The notes: generated from the letters alone by a model not told the origin. 9,282 nt of DNA from an uncultured Methylocystaceae bacterium (GCA_945956975.1 CAMFKC010000051.1:1-9282); one strand, 5' to 3'. Counted from the first letter of the stretch, positions 1-6,693 are shown. A program made the numbers and translations.

Positions 1-2313
1 CCAATGCACCGAGCCCATATCCTCGAGCACCGCGTAGCTGACATTGCGGAAGCCGGGCGTCAGCCGTGCAATCTCGTCCATGATCTCGGACGGATGTTTG
101 TAGGCCATGGGATAGCCGAGCGCGGCGCTGAGATCGCATGTCGCCTGCCATTCGGACTTGCCGCCGAGCGGTTGCATGACCTGGCGCACACGGTTGATGC
201 GGCGCTCCGCATTGGTGAACGTCCCGTCCTTCTCGAGGAAGGACGCGCCGGGCAGAAAAACGTGCGCATATTTCGCAGTCTCGTTCAGGAAGAGATCCTG
301 GATGACCACGCATTCCATCGCGGCGAGTCCCGCCGTCACGTGCTTCGTATCGGGATCGGATTGCGCGATGTCCTCGCCCTGCACGTAGAGGCCTTTGAAG
401 ACGCCGTCGACAGCCTCGTCCAGCATGTTGGGAATGCGCAGGCCGGGTTCGCGGTCGAGCGGAACGCCCCACAGATTTTCGAACATGTCCCGCGTAGCGT
501 CGTCGGACACATGGCGGTATCCCGACAATTCGTGCGGGAAGGAACCCATGTCGCAGGAGCCCTGCACATTGTTCTGCCCGCGCAGCGGATTCACGCCGAC
601 GCCTTCGCGTCCGACATTGCCGGTCGCCATCGCGAGATTGGCGATCGCCATCACGGTCGTCGAACCCTGGCTATGCTCGGTTACGCCGAGGCCGTAGTAG
701 ATCGCGCCATTGCCGCCGGTCGCGTAGAGCCGCGCAGCCGCGCGAACGTCCGCCGCCGGCACACCCGTGTGCACTTCGCTGGCTTCGGGCGAATTGTGCG
801 CCTGAGCGACGAAGCGCGCCCAGGATTCGAATTCGGCGAGATCGCAGCGTTCACGCACGAAGGCTTCGTTCACGAGCCCCTCGGTCACGACCGTGTGCGC
901 CAGCGCGTTCAGCAGCGCCACATTCGTGCCGGGCTGAAGCGGCAGGTGGTGCGCGGCTGTAATGTGCGGCGACTTGACGAGATCGATGCGGCGCGGATCC
1001 GCGACGATCAGCTTCGCGCCGGCGCGCAGCCGCTTCTTCAGGCGCGAGGCGAAGACCGGGTGGGCGTCGGTTGGATTGGCGCCGATGACGAGGATGACGT
1101 CGGATTTTTCGACCGACTTGAAATCCTGCGTGCCTGCCGATGTTCCAAAGGTCTGCGACAGTCCGTATCCGGTCGGCGAATGGCAGACGCGGGCGCAGGT
1201 ATCGACATTGTTGTTGCCGAACGCCGCGCGCACCAGCTTCTGCACGAGGAAGACTTCCTCATTCGTGCAGCGGGAGGACGTGATCGCGCCGACGGATTCG
1301 CGGCCGTATTTGGCCTGTATGCGCTTGAACTCGGCGGCGGCATATTGGATCGCCTCGTCCCAGGAAACCTCGCGCCACGGGTCCGTGATCTTGGCGCGGA
1401 TCATCGGCTTGGTGATGCGGTCCTTGTGCGTCGCATAGCCCCAGGCGAAGCGTCCCTTCACGCAGGAATGGCCTTCGTTGGCCGCGCCGTCCTTGTAGGG
1501 AACCATGCGCACCAGCCGGTCGCCCTGCATCTCCGCCTTGAACGAGCAGCCGACGCCGCAATAGGCGCAGGTCGTCACCACGGAATGGTCAGGCTGGCCG
1601 TGCGCGATCACGCTCTTTTCCGTCAGTGTGGCCGTCGGGCAGGCCTGAACGCAGGCGCCGCAGGAAACGCATTCGGAACCGAGAAAGTCGGTGGGTCCCG
1701 CAGCCACGCGCGACTCGAAGCCGCGGCCGGCGATCGTCAGCGCGAATGTGCCCTGCACTTCCTCGCAGGCTCGCACGCAGCGGTTGCAGACGATGCACTT
1801 GGACGCGTCGTACGTGAAATAAGGGTTCGACTCGTCTTTGGCGCAGTCGAGATGGTTGTCGCCAGCATATCCGTAGCGCACGTCGCGCAGACCAACAGCG
1901 CCGGCCATGTCCTGCAGTTCGCAATCGCCGTTGGCGGCGCAGGTGAGGCAGTCCAAAGGGTGATCAGAAATGTAGAGTTCCATCACGCCGCGCCGTAGCT
2001 TGGCGATGCGGTCGGTTTGCGTGCGCACCACCATGCCCTGTTCGGCGGGGGTCGTGCATGACGCGGGCGTGCCCTTGCGTCCCTCGATTTCGACGAGGCA
2101 AAGACGGCACGAACCGAACGGCTCGAGCGAATCCGTCGCGCAGAGCTTCGGGATTTTCGTGCCGAGCGCCATGGCCGCGGCCATGACTGATGTTCCCTTG
2201 GCCACACTGACTTCGACGCCGTCGATGGTGAGCGTCACACTTTCCGCGCTCGCGCGGATCGGCGTGCCGAAGTCGACTTCCTTGATGAGGCTTGCCGCCT
2301 GCGTCGGGCTCAT
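1..2313 (-). CDS. fdsA: NAD-dependent formate dehydrogenase alpha (catalytic) subunit FdsA, 3' end cut by window edge
   Basis: This is the catalytic subunit of the soluble FdsABG-type formate dehydrogenase, oxidising formate to CO2 at a bis-MGD molybdenum (or tungsten) centre. Reading from the ATG at 2313 gives 771 uninterrupted codons to the window edge. The family is about 950-960 residues, so roughly 80% is present. Visible in order: an N-terminal 2Fe-2S ferredoxin domain (C58, C69, C72, C86); an NADH-dehydrogenase-type His-Cys 4Fe-4S site (H118, C122, C125, C131); two 4Fe-4S ferredoxin motifs (C173/176/179/183 and C215/218/221/225); the molybdopterin-domain 4Fe-4S site (C249, C252, C256, C284); and the active-site motif ARVCHSPTG with C377-H378, so cysteine and not selenocysteine ligates the metal. 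R578, in NPLRGQNNVQG, fits the second catalytic residue. The start is supported by AGGAGG six bases upstream, overlapping the fdsB stop. fdsC and fdsD would be expected beyond the left edge. Confidence 0.96.
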   Translation of the reverse strand, partial: MSPTQAASLIKEVDFGTPIRASAESVTLTIDGVEVSVAKGTSVMAAAMALGTKIPKLCATDSLEPFGSCRLCLVEIEGRKGTPASCTTPAEQGMVVRTQTDRIAKLRRGVMELYISDHPLDCLTCAANGDCELQDMAGAVGLRDVRYGYAGDNHLDCAKDESNPYFTYDASKCIVCNRCVRACEEVQGTFALTIAGRGFESRVAAGPTDFLGSECVSCGACVQACPTATLTEKSVIAHGQPDHSVVTTCAYCGVGCSFKAEMQGDRLVRMVPYKDGAANEGHSCVKGRFAWGYATHKDRITKPMIRAKITDPWREVSWDEAIQYAAAEFKRIQAKYGRESVGAITSSRCTNEEVFLVQKLVRAAFGNNNVDTCARVCHSPTGYGLSQTFGTSAGTQDFKSVEKSDVILVIGANPTDAHPVFASRLKKRLRAGAKLIVADPRRIDLVKSPHITAAHHLPLQPGTNVALLNALAHTVVTEGLVNEAFVRERCDLAEFESWARFVAQAHNSPEASEVHTGVPAADVRAAARLYATGGNGAIYYGLGVTEHSQGSTTVMAIANLAMATGNVGREGVGVNPLRGQNNVQGSCDMGSFPHELSGYRHVSDDATRDMFENLWGVPLDREPGLRIPNMLDEAVDGVFKGLYVQGEDIAQSDPDTKHVTAGLAAMECVVIQDLFLNETAKYAHVFLPGASFLEKDGTFTNAERRINRVRQVMQPLGGKSEWQATCDLSAALGYPMAYKHPSEIMDEIARLTPGFRNVSYAVLEDMGSVHW

Positions 2314-2319
2314 CCTTGG

Positions 2320-2325
2320 CCTCCT
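2320..2325 (-). promoter_or_regulatory. fdsA ribosome-binding site overlapping the fdsB stop
   Basis: A perfect AGGAGG on the minus strand sits six bases before the fdsA ATG at 2313. Its first two bases are the last two of the fdsB TAG stop (2326-2324). Ribosomes finishing fdsB therefore end on the fdsA initiation site, which fits coupled, roughly stoichiometric synthesis of the beta and alpha subunits. It also fixes the fdsA start. Confidence 0.85.
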
Positions 2326-3883
2326 ATTCCGCCGCCTGCGCGACGGGCGCGCGGCGGAAATCCTCGGGGAAATGGCGAAGCGCGCTCGCGACGGGCATCG
2401 GTGTGAGCCCACCCATTGCGCAGAGCGAACCGTCGGTCATCAATTGGTTGAGATCCGCGAGCACGGCGAGGTTCTTGTCGCGCTCGACGCCTGCGACGAT
2501 GCGATCGACCGTCTCGACGCCCCGCACGGCGCCGATCCGACAAGGCGTGCATTTGCCGCAGCTTTCCTTGGCGCAGAACTCGAAGGCGAAACGCGCCTGC
2601 TTCGCCATGTCGACGCTGTCGTCGAACACGACGACGCCGCCATGGCCGAGCATGGCGCCGATCGAGGCAAGCGCTTCATAGTCGAGCGGCGTGTCGAGCT
2701 GGCTCTCGGGCAGATAGGCGCCCAGCGGCCCGCCCACCTGCACGGCGCGGATCGGCCGTCCGGAGCGCGTGCCGCCGCCGAAACCCTCGATCAGATCGCG
2801 CAAGGTGGCGCCGAAGGCGAGTTCAACCAGCCCGCCGCGTTTGACATTGCCGGCAAGTTGGAACGGCAGCGTGCCGCGCGAGCGCCCCACGCCGAATTCC
2901 GCGTAAGCCTCGGGACCATCCGCGAGGATCGACGGGACAGCGGCGAGCGAAAGCAGATTGTTGACGATGGTCGGCTTGCCGAACAAGCCTTGCAGCGCGG
3001 GCAGCGGCGGCTTGGCGCGCACCACGCCGCGCTTGCCTTCCAGGCTTTCGAGCAGCGAGGTCTCTTCTCCGCAGATGTAGGCGCCGGCCCCGAGGCGCGC
3101 CTCCATGTCGAAGGCGCGGCCCGACCCCATCACCGACGCGCCGAGCACGCCGGCCCTCCGCGCACGCAGGATGGCTTCCTCCATCATACGAAACGCATGC
3201 GGATATTCGGAGCGGATGTAGACGTAGCCCTTGGTCGCGCCCACGGCGAGACCGGCAATCGCCATGCCCTCGATCAGCAGGAAGGGGTCGCCCTCGATCA
3301 ACATGCGGTCGGCGAACGTGCCGCTGTCGCCTTCGTCGGCATTGCACACGACGTACTTCTGCGCCACGACCGCATCCAGAACGGTCTTCCATTTTACGCC
3401 GGTTGGGAAGCCCGCTCCGCCTCGTCCGCGCAGGCCGGAAGCGCGCACCGCCTCGACAATCTCGGCGCCGCTTGCGTCGAGCGCGCGCGCCAGCCCTTTC
3501 AGGCCGCCATGCGCTCGATAATCATCGAGCGAAAGCGGGTCGATCTCGCCGACACGCGCAAAGGTCACGCGGCTCTGCCGGCGCATCCAATCCATCGCCT
3601 CGACGACGCCGTGCGCAAGTCGATGGCCGCCGCCTGTCAGAAAGCCGGCGTCGAACAGCGAGGCGACATCGCGGGGCGCGACGGGTCCATAGGCGAAGCG
3701 GCCATTCTCTGTATGGACCTCGACGAGCGGCTCCAGCCACAGCATACCGCGCGTGCCATTGCGGACCAGTTCGATCTCCGCGCCACGCGCAATCGCTTCG
3801 GCCTCGATCGCTCGCGCGACCGCCTGGGCGCCCACTGACAGAGCGGCGGCGTCTGCGGGGACAAACACACGCACAGGGCTCAT
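2324..3883 (-). CDS. fdsB: NAD-dependent formate dehydrogenase beta subunit FdsB (FMN/NAD diaphorase, NuoF-like)
   Basis: FdsB takes electrons from the Fe-S chain of FdsA and FdsG and passes them through FMN to NAD+, homologous to complex I NuoF. The protein has 519 residues, normal for FdsB. Residues 1 to about 90 form a degenerate thioredoxin-like domain without cluster cysteines. The FMN-binding glycine loop is GRGGAGFPTG (153-162), followed by NADEGDSGTF (181-190). The NAD-binding segment is GAGAYICGEETSLLESLEG (265-283). The C-terminal 4Fe-4S ligands are ESCGKCTPC (C442, C445, C448) and C488 in SLCAMG. I chose the ATG at 3883 because it follows GGGAG by seven bases and overlaps the fdsG stop as ATGA. 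The reading frame is open to 4126, but that extension only overlaps fdsG. No disruption is seen. Confidence 0.96.
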   Translation of the reverse strand: MSPVRVFVPADAAALSVGAQAVARAIEAEAIARGAEIELVRNGTRGMLWLEPLVEVHTENGRFAYGPVAPRDVASLFDAGFLTGGGHRLAHGVVEAMDWMRRQSRVTFARVGEIDPLSLDDYRAHGGLKGLARALDASGAEIVEAVRASGLRGRGGAGFPTGVKWKTVLDAVVAQKYVVCNADEGDSGTFADRMLIEGDPFLLIEGMAIAGLAVGATKGYVYIRSEYPHAFRMMEEAILRARRAGVLGASVMGSGRAFDMEARLGAGAYICGEETSLLESLEGKRGVVRAKPPLPALQGLFGKPTIVNNLLSLAAVPSILADGPEAYAEFGVGRSRGTLPFQLAGNVKRGGLVELAFGATLRDLIEGFGGGTRSGRPIRAVQVGGPLGAYLPESQLDTPLDYEALASIGAMLGHGGVVVFDDSVDMAKQARFAFEFCAKESCGKCTPCRIGAVRGVETVDRIVAGVERDKNLAVLADLNQLMTDGSLCAMGGLTPMPVASALRHFPEDFRRAPVAQAAE

Positions 3884-4383
3884 CGCGTGGCTCCCGACGC
3901 AATCTGCGCCTGCTCCAGCGACGTACCGGCGCACAATCCTGCGAGTCTTTCGGCGTCGAGCCGGCCGACGAGTTCGCCGTCCACGAGCGCGGACGGGCCG
4001 AGCGCGCAATTGCCGAGGCAATAGACGGTCTGGATGGTCAGGCGATCGTCGTTCTGCTTGTCCACATCGACGCCGTGGCGCGAGCGCAATTCGGCGACGA
4101 CGTCCTCGCATCCATTGGCCTGGCACGCCTCGGCGCGGCAGATCTGGATCATCCTGCGCCCAGCCGGCGCACGACGAAAATCGTGGTAGAAGGTGATGAC
4201 GCCATGCGCTTCCGCGCGCGAGAGATTGAGCGCTTCGGCGATCAGGTCCGTCGCGGACTCATGGATAAATCCGAAGGCGTCCTGCAACGCGTGAAGGATG
4301 GGCAGCGTAGCGCCTTCCAGGCCCGCCAGACGTACGACGATTTCGCGCGCCTTGCCGTCGTCCCATGCTGACGTGTCCGGCAT
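3880..4383 (-). CDS. fdsG: NAD-dependent formate dehydrogenase gamma subunit FdsG (2Fe-2S, NuoE-like)
   Basis: This is the small electron-transfer subunit of the FdsABG complex, homologous to NuoE/HoxE with a thioredoxin-like 2Fe-2S domain. It has 167 residues, typical of the family. A helical N-terminal part (about 13-70, containing LPILHALQDAFGFI and AHGVITFYHDFR) precedes the cluster ligands C82 and C87 (ICRAEAC) and C122 and C126 (YCLGNC). It is the first gene of the operon on this strand. The ATG at 4383 follows a strong AGGAGG (4393-4388) with a four-base gap. The TGA stop overlaps the fdsB ATG by four bases. Transcription should start in the AT-rich region between 4384 and about 4500. 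Confidence 0.95.
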   Translation of the reverse strand: MPDTSAWDDGKAREIVVRLAGLEGATLPILHALQDAFGFIHESATDLIAEALNLSRAEAHGVITFYHDFRRAPAGRRMIQICRAEACQANGCEDVVAELRSRHGVDVDKQNDDRLTIQTVYCLGNCALGPSALVDGELVGRLDAERLAGLCAGTSLEQAQIASGATR

Positions 4384-4387
4384 ATCC

Positions 4388-4393
4388 CCTCCT
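4388..4393 (-). promoter_or_regulatory. fdsG ribosome-binding site
   Basis: Minus-strand AGGAGG ends four bases before the fdsG ATG at 4383. It is the only strong Shine-Dalgarno sequence in the upstream region and fixes the start of the operon's first gene. Confidence 0.8.
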
Positions 4394-4477
4394 TCCCCGC
4401 TCTCGATGGCAGGGCTCAGTGGGAGAATTTGTTATGTGCGCGTCGATACAAATCAAATCGATTTTTCCGCTCGATTG

Positions 4478-4492
4478 ATAGATTTTATCTAT
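4478..4492. promoter_or_regulatory. LysR-type operator candidate, ATAG-N7-CTAT
   Basis: ATAGATTTTATCTAT is a perfect inverted repeat with 6-bp arms around TTT. It satisfies the general T-N11-A rule for LysR-family recognition sites (T at 4479, A at 4491). It lies about 95 bp upstream of fdsG and about 90 bp downstream of the LysR gene that would act on it. The assignment to that regulator is inference from position and motif form. Confidence 0.55.
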
Positions 4493-4526
4493 GATGCAAT
4501 GCAGTAAGACGAATTATTACAACGTC

Positions 4527-4559
4527 CTAGCTTGAGCGCTGGGCTTAAACGCTCGCTAG
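4527..4559 (-). terminator. possible terminator hairpin of the LysR-family gene
   Basis: CTAGC (4527-4531) plus GAGCG (4534-4538) pair with CGCTC (4550-4554) plus GCTAG (4555-4559), leaving a TT bulge and an 11-base loop. The structure begins 23 bp beyond the LysR-gene stop on the minus strand. There is no run of T after it, so if it terminates at all it is not a classical intrinsic terminator. It could instead lie in a read-through leader to fdsG. Confidence 0.35.
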
Positions 4560-4582
4560 CGGCAGATTTCAATAGTTCAGGC

Positions 4583-5485
4583 CTATTGGATTGGTCCGAC
4601 GACCGCAGGCATGAAATGGGTCATGGAAAACAGGGCGCGCGCGTGCGGCGGCGCGGGATCGCGATCGGTCATGATCAGCCCGATCGTCCGTGTCGCTTCG
4701 GGGTCGACGAGGCGCGCGGAGGTCACGCCCGCAGGCAGTCCGAAAAAATCCACGAGCTGACGCGACACGATGCTGGTGATCCCGGGTATGGCCGCATGGG
4801 TGCATAGATTGAAGATGGAATTGGTCTCGATGGACGGGGTCGGCGCGCAGCCGACCGACCGGAAAATGCCGTCGATGATTCGCCTGTTCTGCATGTCCGG
4901 GGTGAGCAGACACAGGTCGCGCTTTGCAATTTCGGCCCAGGCAATGTGCGTGTTGCCCGCGGCTGGATCATCTTCGCGAAAAAGGGCGACATAAGCCTCG
5001 TGATAAACCGGCTTCGGCGTCACGCCGGACAGGGGCTCGTTGTCGAGATAAGTCAGGCCGACGTCGAGTTCGAAATTGTCGATGCGGGATTGAATGTCCT
5101 GCGACGTCAGCGACAGCACGACGAGCTTGACCGCGGGAAAGCGGCGCGAGAAAGGGGCCGTGATATGCGCGATCAACGGCAGGGCAGTCGGGATTGCGCC
5201 GAGCCGGAGCGTACCGCGCAATCCAAAACGCAGCTCCGACAGACTTTCCTTCAGGGATTGTGTGTCGGCCAGAATGCGCCTTGCGTGCGCGACGACAAGT
5301 TCGCCTTCCTCGGTCAGTCCGATGAAGCGCCGGCCCCGCTTCACGATCATGACGCCCAATTCAGACTCGAGCTGCGAAATGGCCGCTGAAAGCGTCGGCT
5401 GCGAGATGTTGCAGGCTTCGGCGGCGCGCCGGAAGTGCCGCTCGCGCGCGAGCGCATCCAGATAGACTAGCTGCTTGATGATCAA
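4583..5485 (-). CDS. LysR-family transcriptional regulator, probable regulator of the fds operon (FdsR-like)
   Basis: This is a 300-residue LysR-type regulator of full family length. Residues 1-60 are the winged helix-turn-helix, with HFRRAAEACNISQPTLSAAI (18-37) as the recognition unit and QLESELG then LTEEGE in the wing. Residues 65-90 form the linker helix. About 92-295 is the periplasmic-binding-protein-like effector domain, beginning GTLRLGAIPTALP. The start is TTG at 5485, directly preceded in frame by a TAG, so no longer form is possible. GAGG stands seven bases upstream, and the resulting N-terminus (MIIKQLVYLDALARERHF) aligns with the normal LysR start. It lies on the same strand as and just upstream of fdsG, so formate or a related C1 metabolite is a plausible effector, but this is inference from position. 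Many LysR genes are divergent from their targets; this one is collinear. Confidence 0.9.
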   Translation of the reverse strand: MIIKQLVYLDALARERHFRRAAEACNISQPTLSAAISQLESELGVMIVKRGRRFIGLTEEGELVVAHARRILADTQSLKESLSELRFGLRGTLRLGAIPTALPLIAHITAPFSRRFPAVKLVVLSLTSQDIQSRIDNFELDVGLTYLDNEPLSGVTPKPVYHEAYVALFREDDPAAGNTHIAWAEIAKRDLCLLTPDMQNRRIIDGIFRSVGCAPTPSIETNSIFNLCTHAAIPGITSIVSRQLVDFFGLPAGVTSARLVDPEATRTIGLIMTDRDPAPPHARALFSMTHFMPAVVGPIQ

Positions 5486-5724
5486 CTAAACGCCTCGCTC
5501 GCTGCCGATTGCCATACGGGACGACATGCCGTCGATCTTGGCAAGCGGCTTCACAGAGTGCGCTGAAGCGAGCAGAAACCCGACCTTCGGCTCGAGTGCG
5601 GCGCGCGGCGCTTCGCTTAAACGCAAGTCACCAGCTGCCTTCGAAAAAGGCACAAGTTGGAACGATGGCGAAGGTGTGGCGTTTCTCCGGCAGCGCAATT
5701 GGCGCGAGCCTTGGGAGAATTGTC
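5486..5724. other. intergenic region between the divergent LysR and membrane-protein operons
   Basis: No convincing gene is seen here. It must hold the LysR-gene promoter (minus strand) and the promoter for the small peptide and membrane protein (plus strand). I cannot identify -35/-10 boxes for either. It contains the hairpin TGCCTT-CGAAA-AAGGCA (5636-5652). An in-frame ATG at 5665 could extend the small peptide to 43 residues but has a poor ribosome-binding site. Confidence 0.5.
5713..5717 (+). promoter_or_regulatory. ribosome-binding site that sets the start of the 23-residue peptide
   Basis: GGGAG lies seven bases before the ATG at 5725, which is ideal spacing. The alternative in-frame ATG at 5665 has only TTGGAACG before it. 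This favours the short, purely hydrophobic product. Confidence 0.6.
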
Positions 5725-5796
5725 ATGCCTATCCTGCTCTGGCTGCTCGGTGTTCCGATCCCGATCATCCTCCTCCTGATCCTCTTCGCTCGCTGA
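5725..5796 (+). CDS. tiny hydrophobic membrane peptide (23 residues)
   Basis: The frame encodes 23 residues: MPILLWLLGVPIP, then a run of I and L, ending FAR. It is essentially one transmembrane helix with a Gly-Val-Pro kink and a single C-terminal arginine. GGGAG seven bases before the ATG supports translation. The stop at 5794-5796 is the first part of TGAGGAGG, the ribosome-binding site of the following membrane-protein gene, so the two are probably co-translated. Small single-helix peptides of this composition are met in alphaproteobacterial genomes, but I know no function. An in-frame ATG at 5665 would give 43 residues with a basic, amphipathic N-terminus. It may be a membrane micropeptide acting with its neighbour, or a leader peptide that couples translation. 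Confidence 0.55.
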   Translation: MPILLWLLGVPIPIILLLILFAR

Positions 5797-5806
5797 GGAG
5801 GACGCC

Positions 5807-6616
5807 ATGTCGATTTCAACGACGCGCGATCCCGTCGCGGAAGCGGCCGCGGGATCGCTCTCAGCCGTATCATGGGCGGCGGTGTTCGCCGGCGCTTTCG
5901 TCACAGCGGCGGTCGCTCTGATGCTTCTGGCATTGGGTGCCGGCGTGGGGTTCGCTTCCGTTTCGCCATGGCCGTCCTCAGGAGCCTCCGCCGGAGCGTT
6001 CACGATCGCGATGGCCGTGTGGCTGATTGTCGTCCAGTGGCTGTCGGCCGCACTCGGCGCCTATGTGACGGGACGGCTTCGCACCAAATGGGTCGGCTTG
6101 CATACCGACGAGGTGACGTTCCGCGACACGGCTCACGGACTGCTGACCTGGGCAGTGGCGACGGTTATCGGCGCTCTGCTCCTCGGCTCCGCCGCCACCA
6201 GTCTTCTCGGGACTGCAACCTCGGCGACCGCGACGGTTGCAGCAAGTCAGACTGCTGCCGATCCGAACGCCTATTTCGTGGACGAGCTCTTTCGGGGCGG
6301 ACCGGCTGGCGCGCCGGCGAACGCGGCCGATCCGAGACCCGAAGCCAGCCGCATTCTCGTGGCGACCCTGAAGGCGAGCGCGATCGCGCCGGCGGACAAG
6401 GCCTACCTTGCCCAGTCGATCGCCGCGCGGACGGGATTGTCGCAGCAGGACGCCGAAAAGCGCATCGACGAGGTGACGACGCAGGCGCGCCAGGCGGCGG
6501 ACACTGCCCGCAAGAACGCAGCGAAAGTGTCGATGTTCACTTTCTTCTCGATGCTCATCGGCGCCTTTATCGCAGCCGCGGCGGGCGCTCTGGGCGGACG
6601 AGCCCGAGACGCCTGA
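5807..6616 (+). CDS. conserved hypothetical inner-membrane protein, four predicted transmembrane helices
   Basis: This 269-residue protein has no function I can name. Predicted membrane segments are about 20-50 (VSWAAVFAGAFVTAAVALML onward), 64-88 (AFTIAMAVWLIVVQWLSA onward), 109-133 (AHGLLTWAVATVIGALLL onward) and 243-264 (MFTFFSMLIGAFIAAAAG). A cytoplasmic-like stretch HTDEVTFRDTAHG lies between helices 2 and 3. Residues 140-240 form a soluble Ala-rich domain, probably helical, with SQQDAEKRIDEVTTQARQAAD likely to be a coiled coil. The overall form, WAAVxAGA at the first helix and a C-terminal helix ending in GALGGR, resembles an uncharacterised rhizobial membrane family sometimes labelled PhnA-like; that label is from memory and carries no functional meaning. 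GAGGAGG six bases upstream of the ATG supports the start. The gene follows the 23-residue peptide by 10 bp. Confidence 0.85.
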   Translation: MSISTTRDPVAEAAAGSLSAVSWAAVFAGAFVTAAVALMLLALGAGVGFASVSPWPSSGASAGAFTIAMAVWLIVVQWLSAALGAYVTGRLRTKWVGLHTDEVTFRDTAHGLLTWAVATVIGALLLGSAATSLLGTATSATATVAASQTAADPNAYFVDELFRGGPAGAPANAADPRPEASRILVATLKASAIAPADKAYLAQSIAARTGLSQQDAEKRIDEVTTQARQAADTARKNAAKVSMFTFFSMLIGAFIAAAAGALGGRARDA

Positions 6617-6635
6617 GCTTCTTATGCATGGGGTG

Positions 6636-6693
6636 AGCCCGGCCGGTGGGCGGGCCCACCCTTGCGCGCGCCAGAAGCCCTTTTGGCCGGGCT
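6636..6693. repeat. nested inverted repeat / stem-loop structure
   Basis: Outer arms AGCCCGGCC (6636-6644) and GGCCGGGCT (6685-6693) are perfect 9-bp complements. Directly against the left arm is an inner hairpin GGTGGGC-GG-GCCCACC (6645-6660). A competing pair, AGCCC (6676-6680) with GGGCT (6689-6693), could form an alternative stem around TTTTGGCC. It starts 20 bp after the membrane-protein stop and may help end that transcript, but no T-run follows. The compact nested palindrome also looks like a dispersed intergenic repeat. Which of these it is cannot be told from one copy. Confidence 0.5.

Larger units (their letters stand above)
4384..4582 (-). promoter_or_regulatory. fds operon promoter/leader region (AT-rich gap between the LysR gene and fdsG)
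   Basis: This gap separates the LysR-gene stop from the fdsG start. Its middle part (about 4425-4525) is visibly richer in A and T than the genes on either side, as expected of a regulated promoter. It holds the ATAG-N7-CTAT palindrome (4478-4492), the palindrome AAATCGATTT (4455-4464), TCGAT inverted repeats (4443-4475) and a hairpin just after the LysR gene (4527-4559). I could not pick -35 and -10 boxes with confidence. The minus-strand TTGATT near 4459 with ATAACA-like bases about 15 bp on is only a weak candidate. Confidence 0.6.

Noticed and set aside
4..1998. A 664-codon open frame on the plus strand opposite fdsA
   Set aside because: It is the antisense shadow of fdsA, whose minus-strand frame carries all the cluster and active-site motifs. 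Its His/Arg/Ala-rich composition is typical of GC-rich antisense frames.
2000..3838. A 612-codon open frame on the plus strand opposite fdsB
   Set aside because: It is the antisense shadow of fdsB. It has no recognisable domain, while the minus strand encodes an intact FMN/NAD subunit.
3884..4126. 81-codon N-terminal extension of FdsB
   Set aside because: It would lie wholly inside fdsG in another frame. The ATG at 3883, in an ATGA overlap with a good ribosome-binding site, gives the normal FdsB N-terminus.
3403..4371. A 322-codon plus-strand frame across the fdsB/fdsG junction
   Set aside because: It is an Arg-rich shadow on the opposite strand of two well-supported genes, with no domain features.
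5526..5921. A 131-codon plus-strand frame overlapping the small peptide and membrane-protein genes
   Set aside because: It is in a different frame from both, Arg/Ser/Pro-rich, with no ribosome-binding site or domain.
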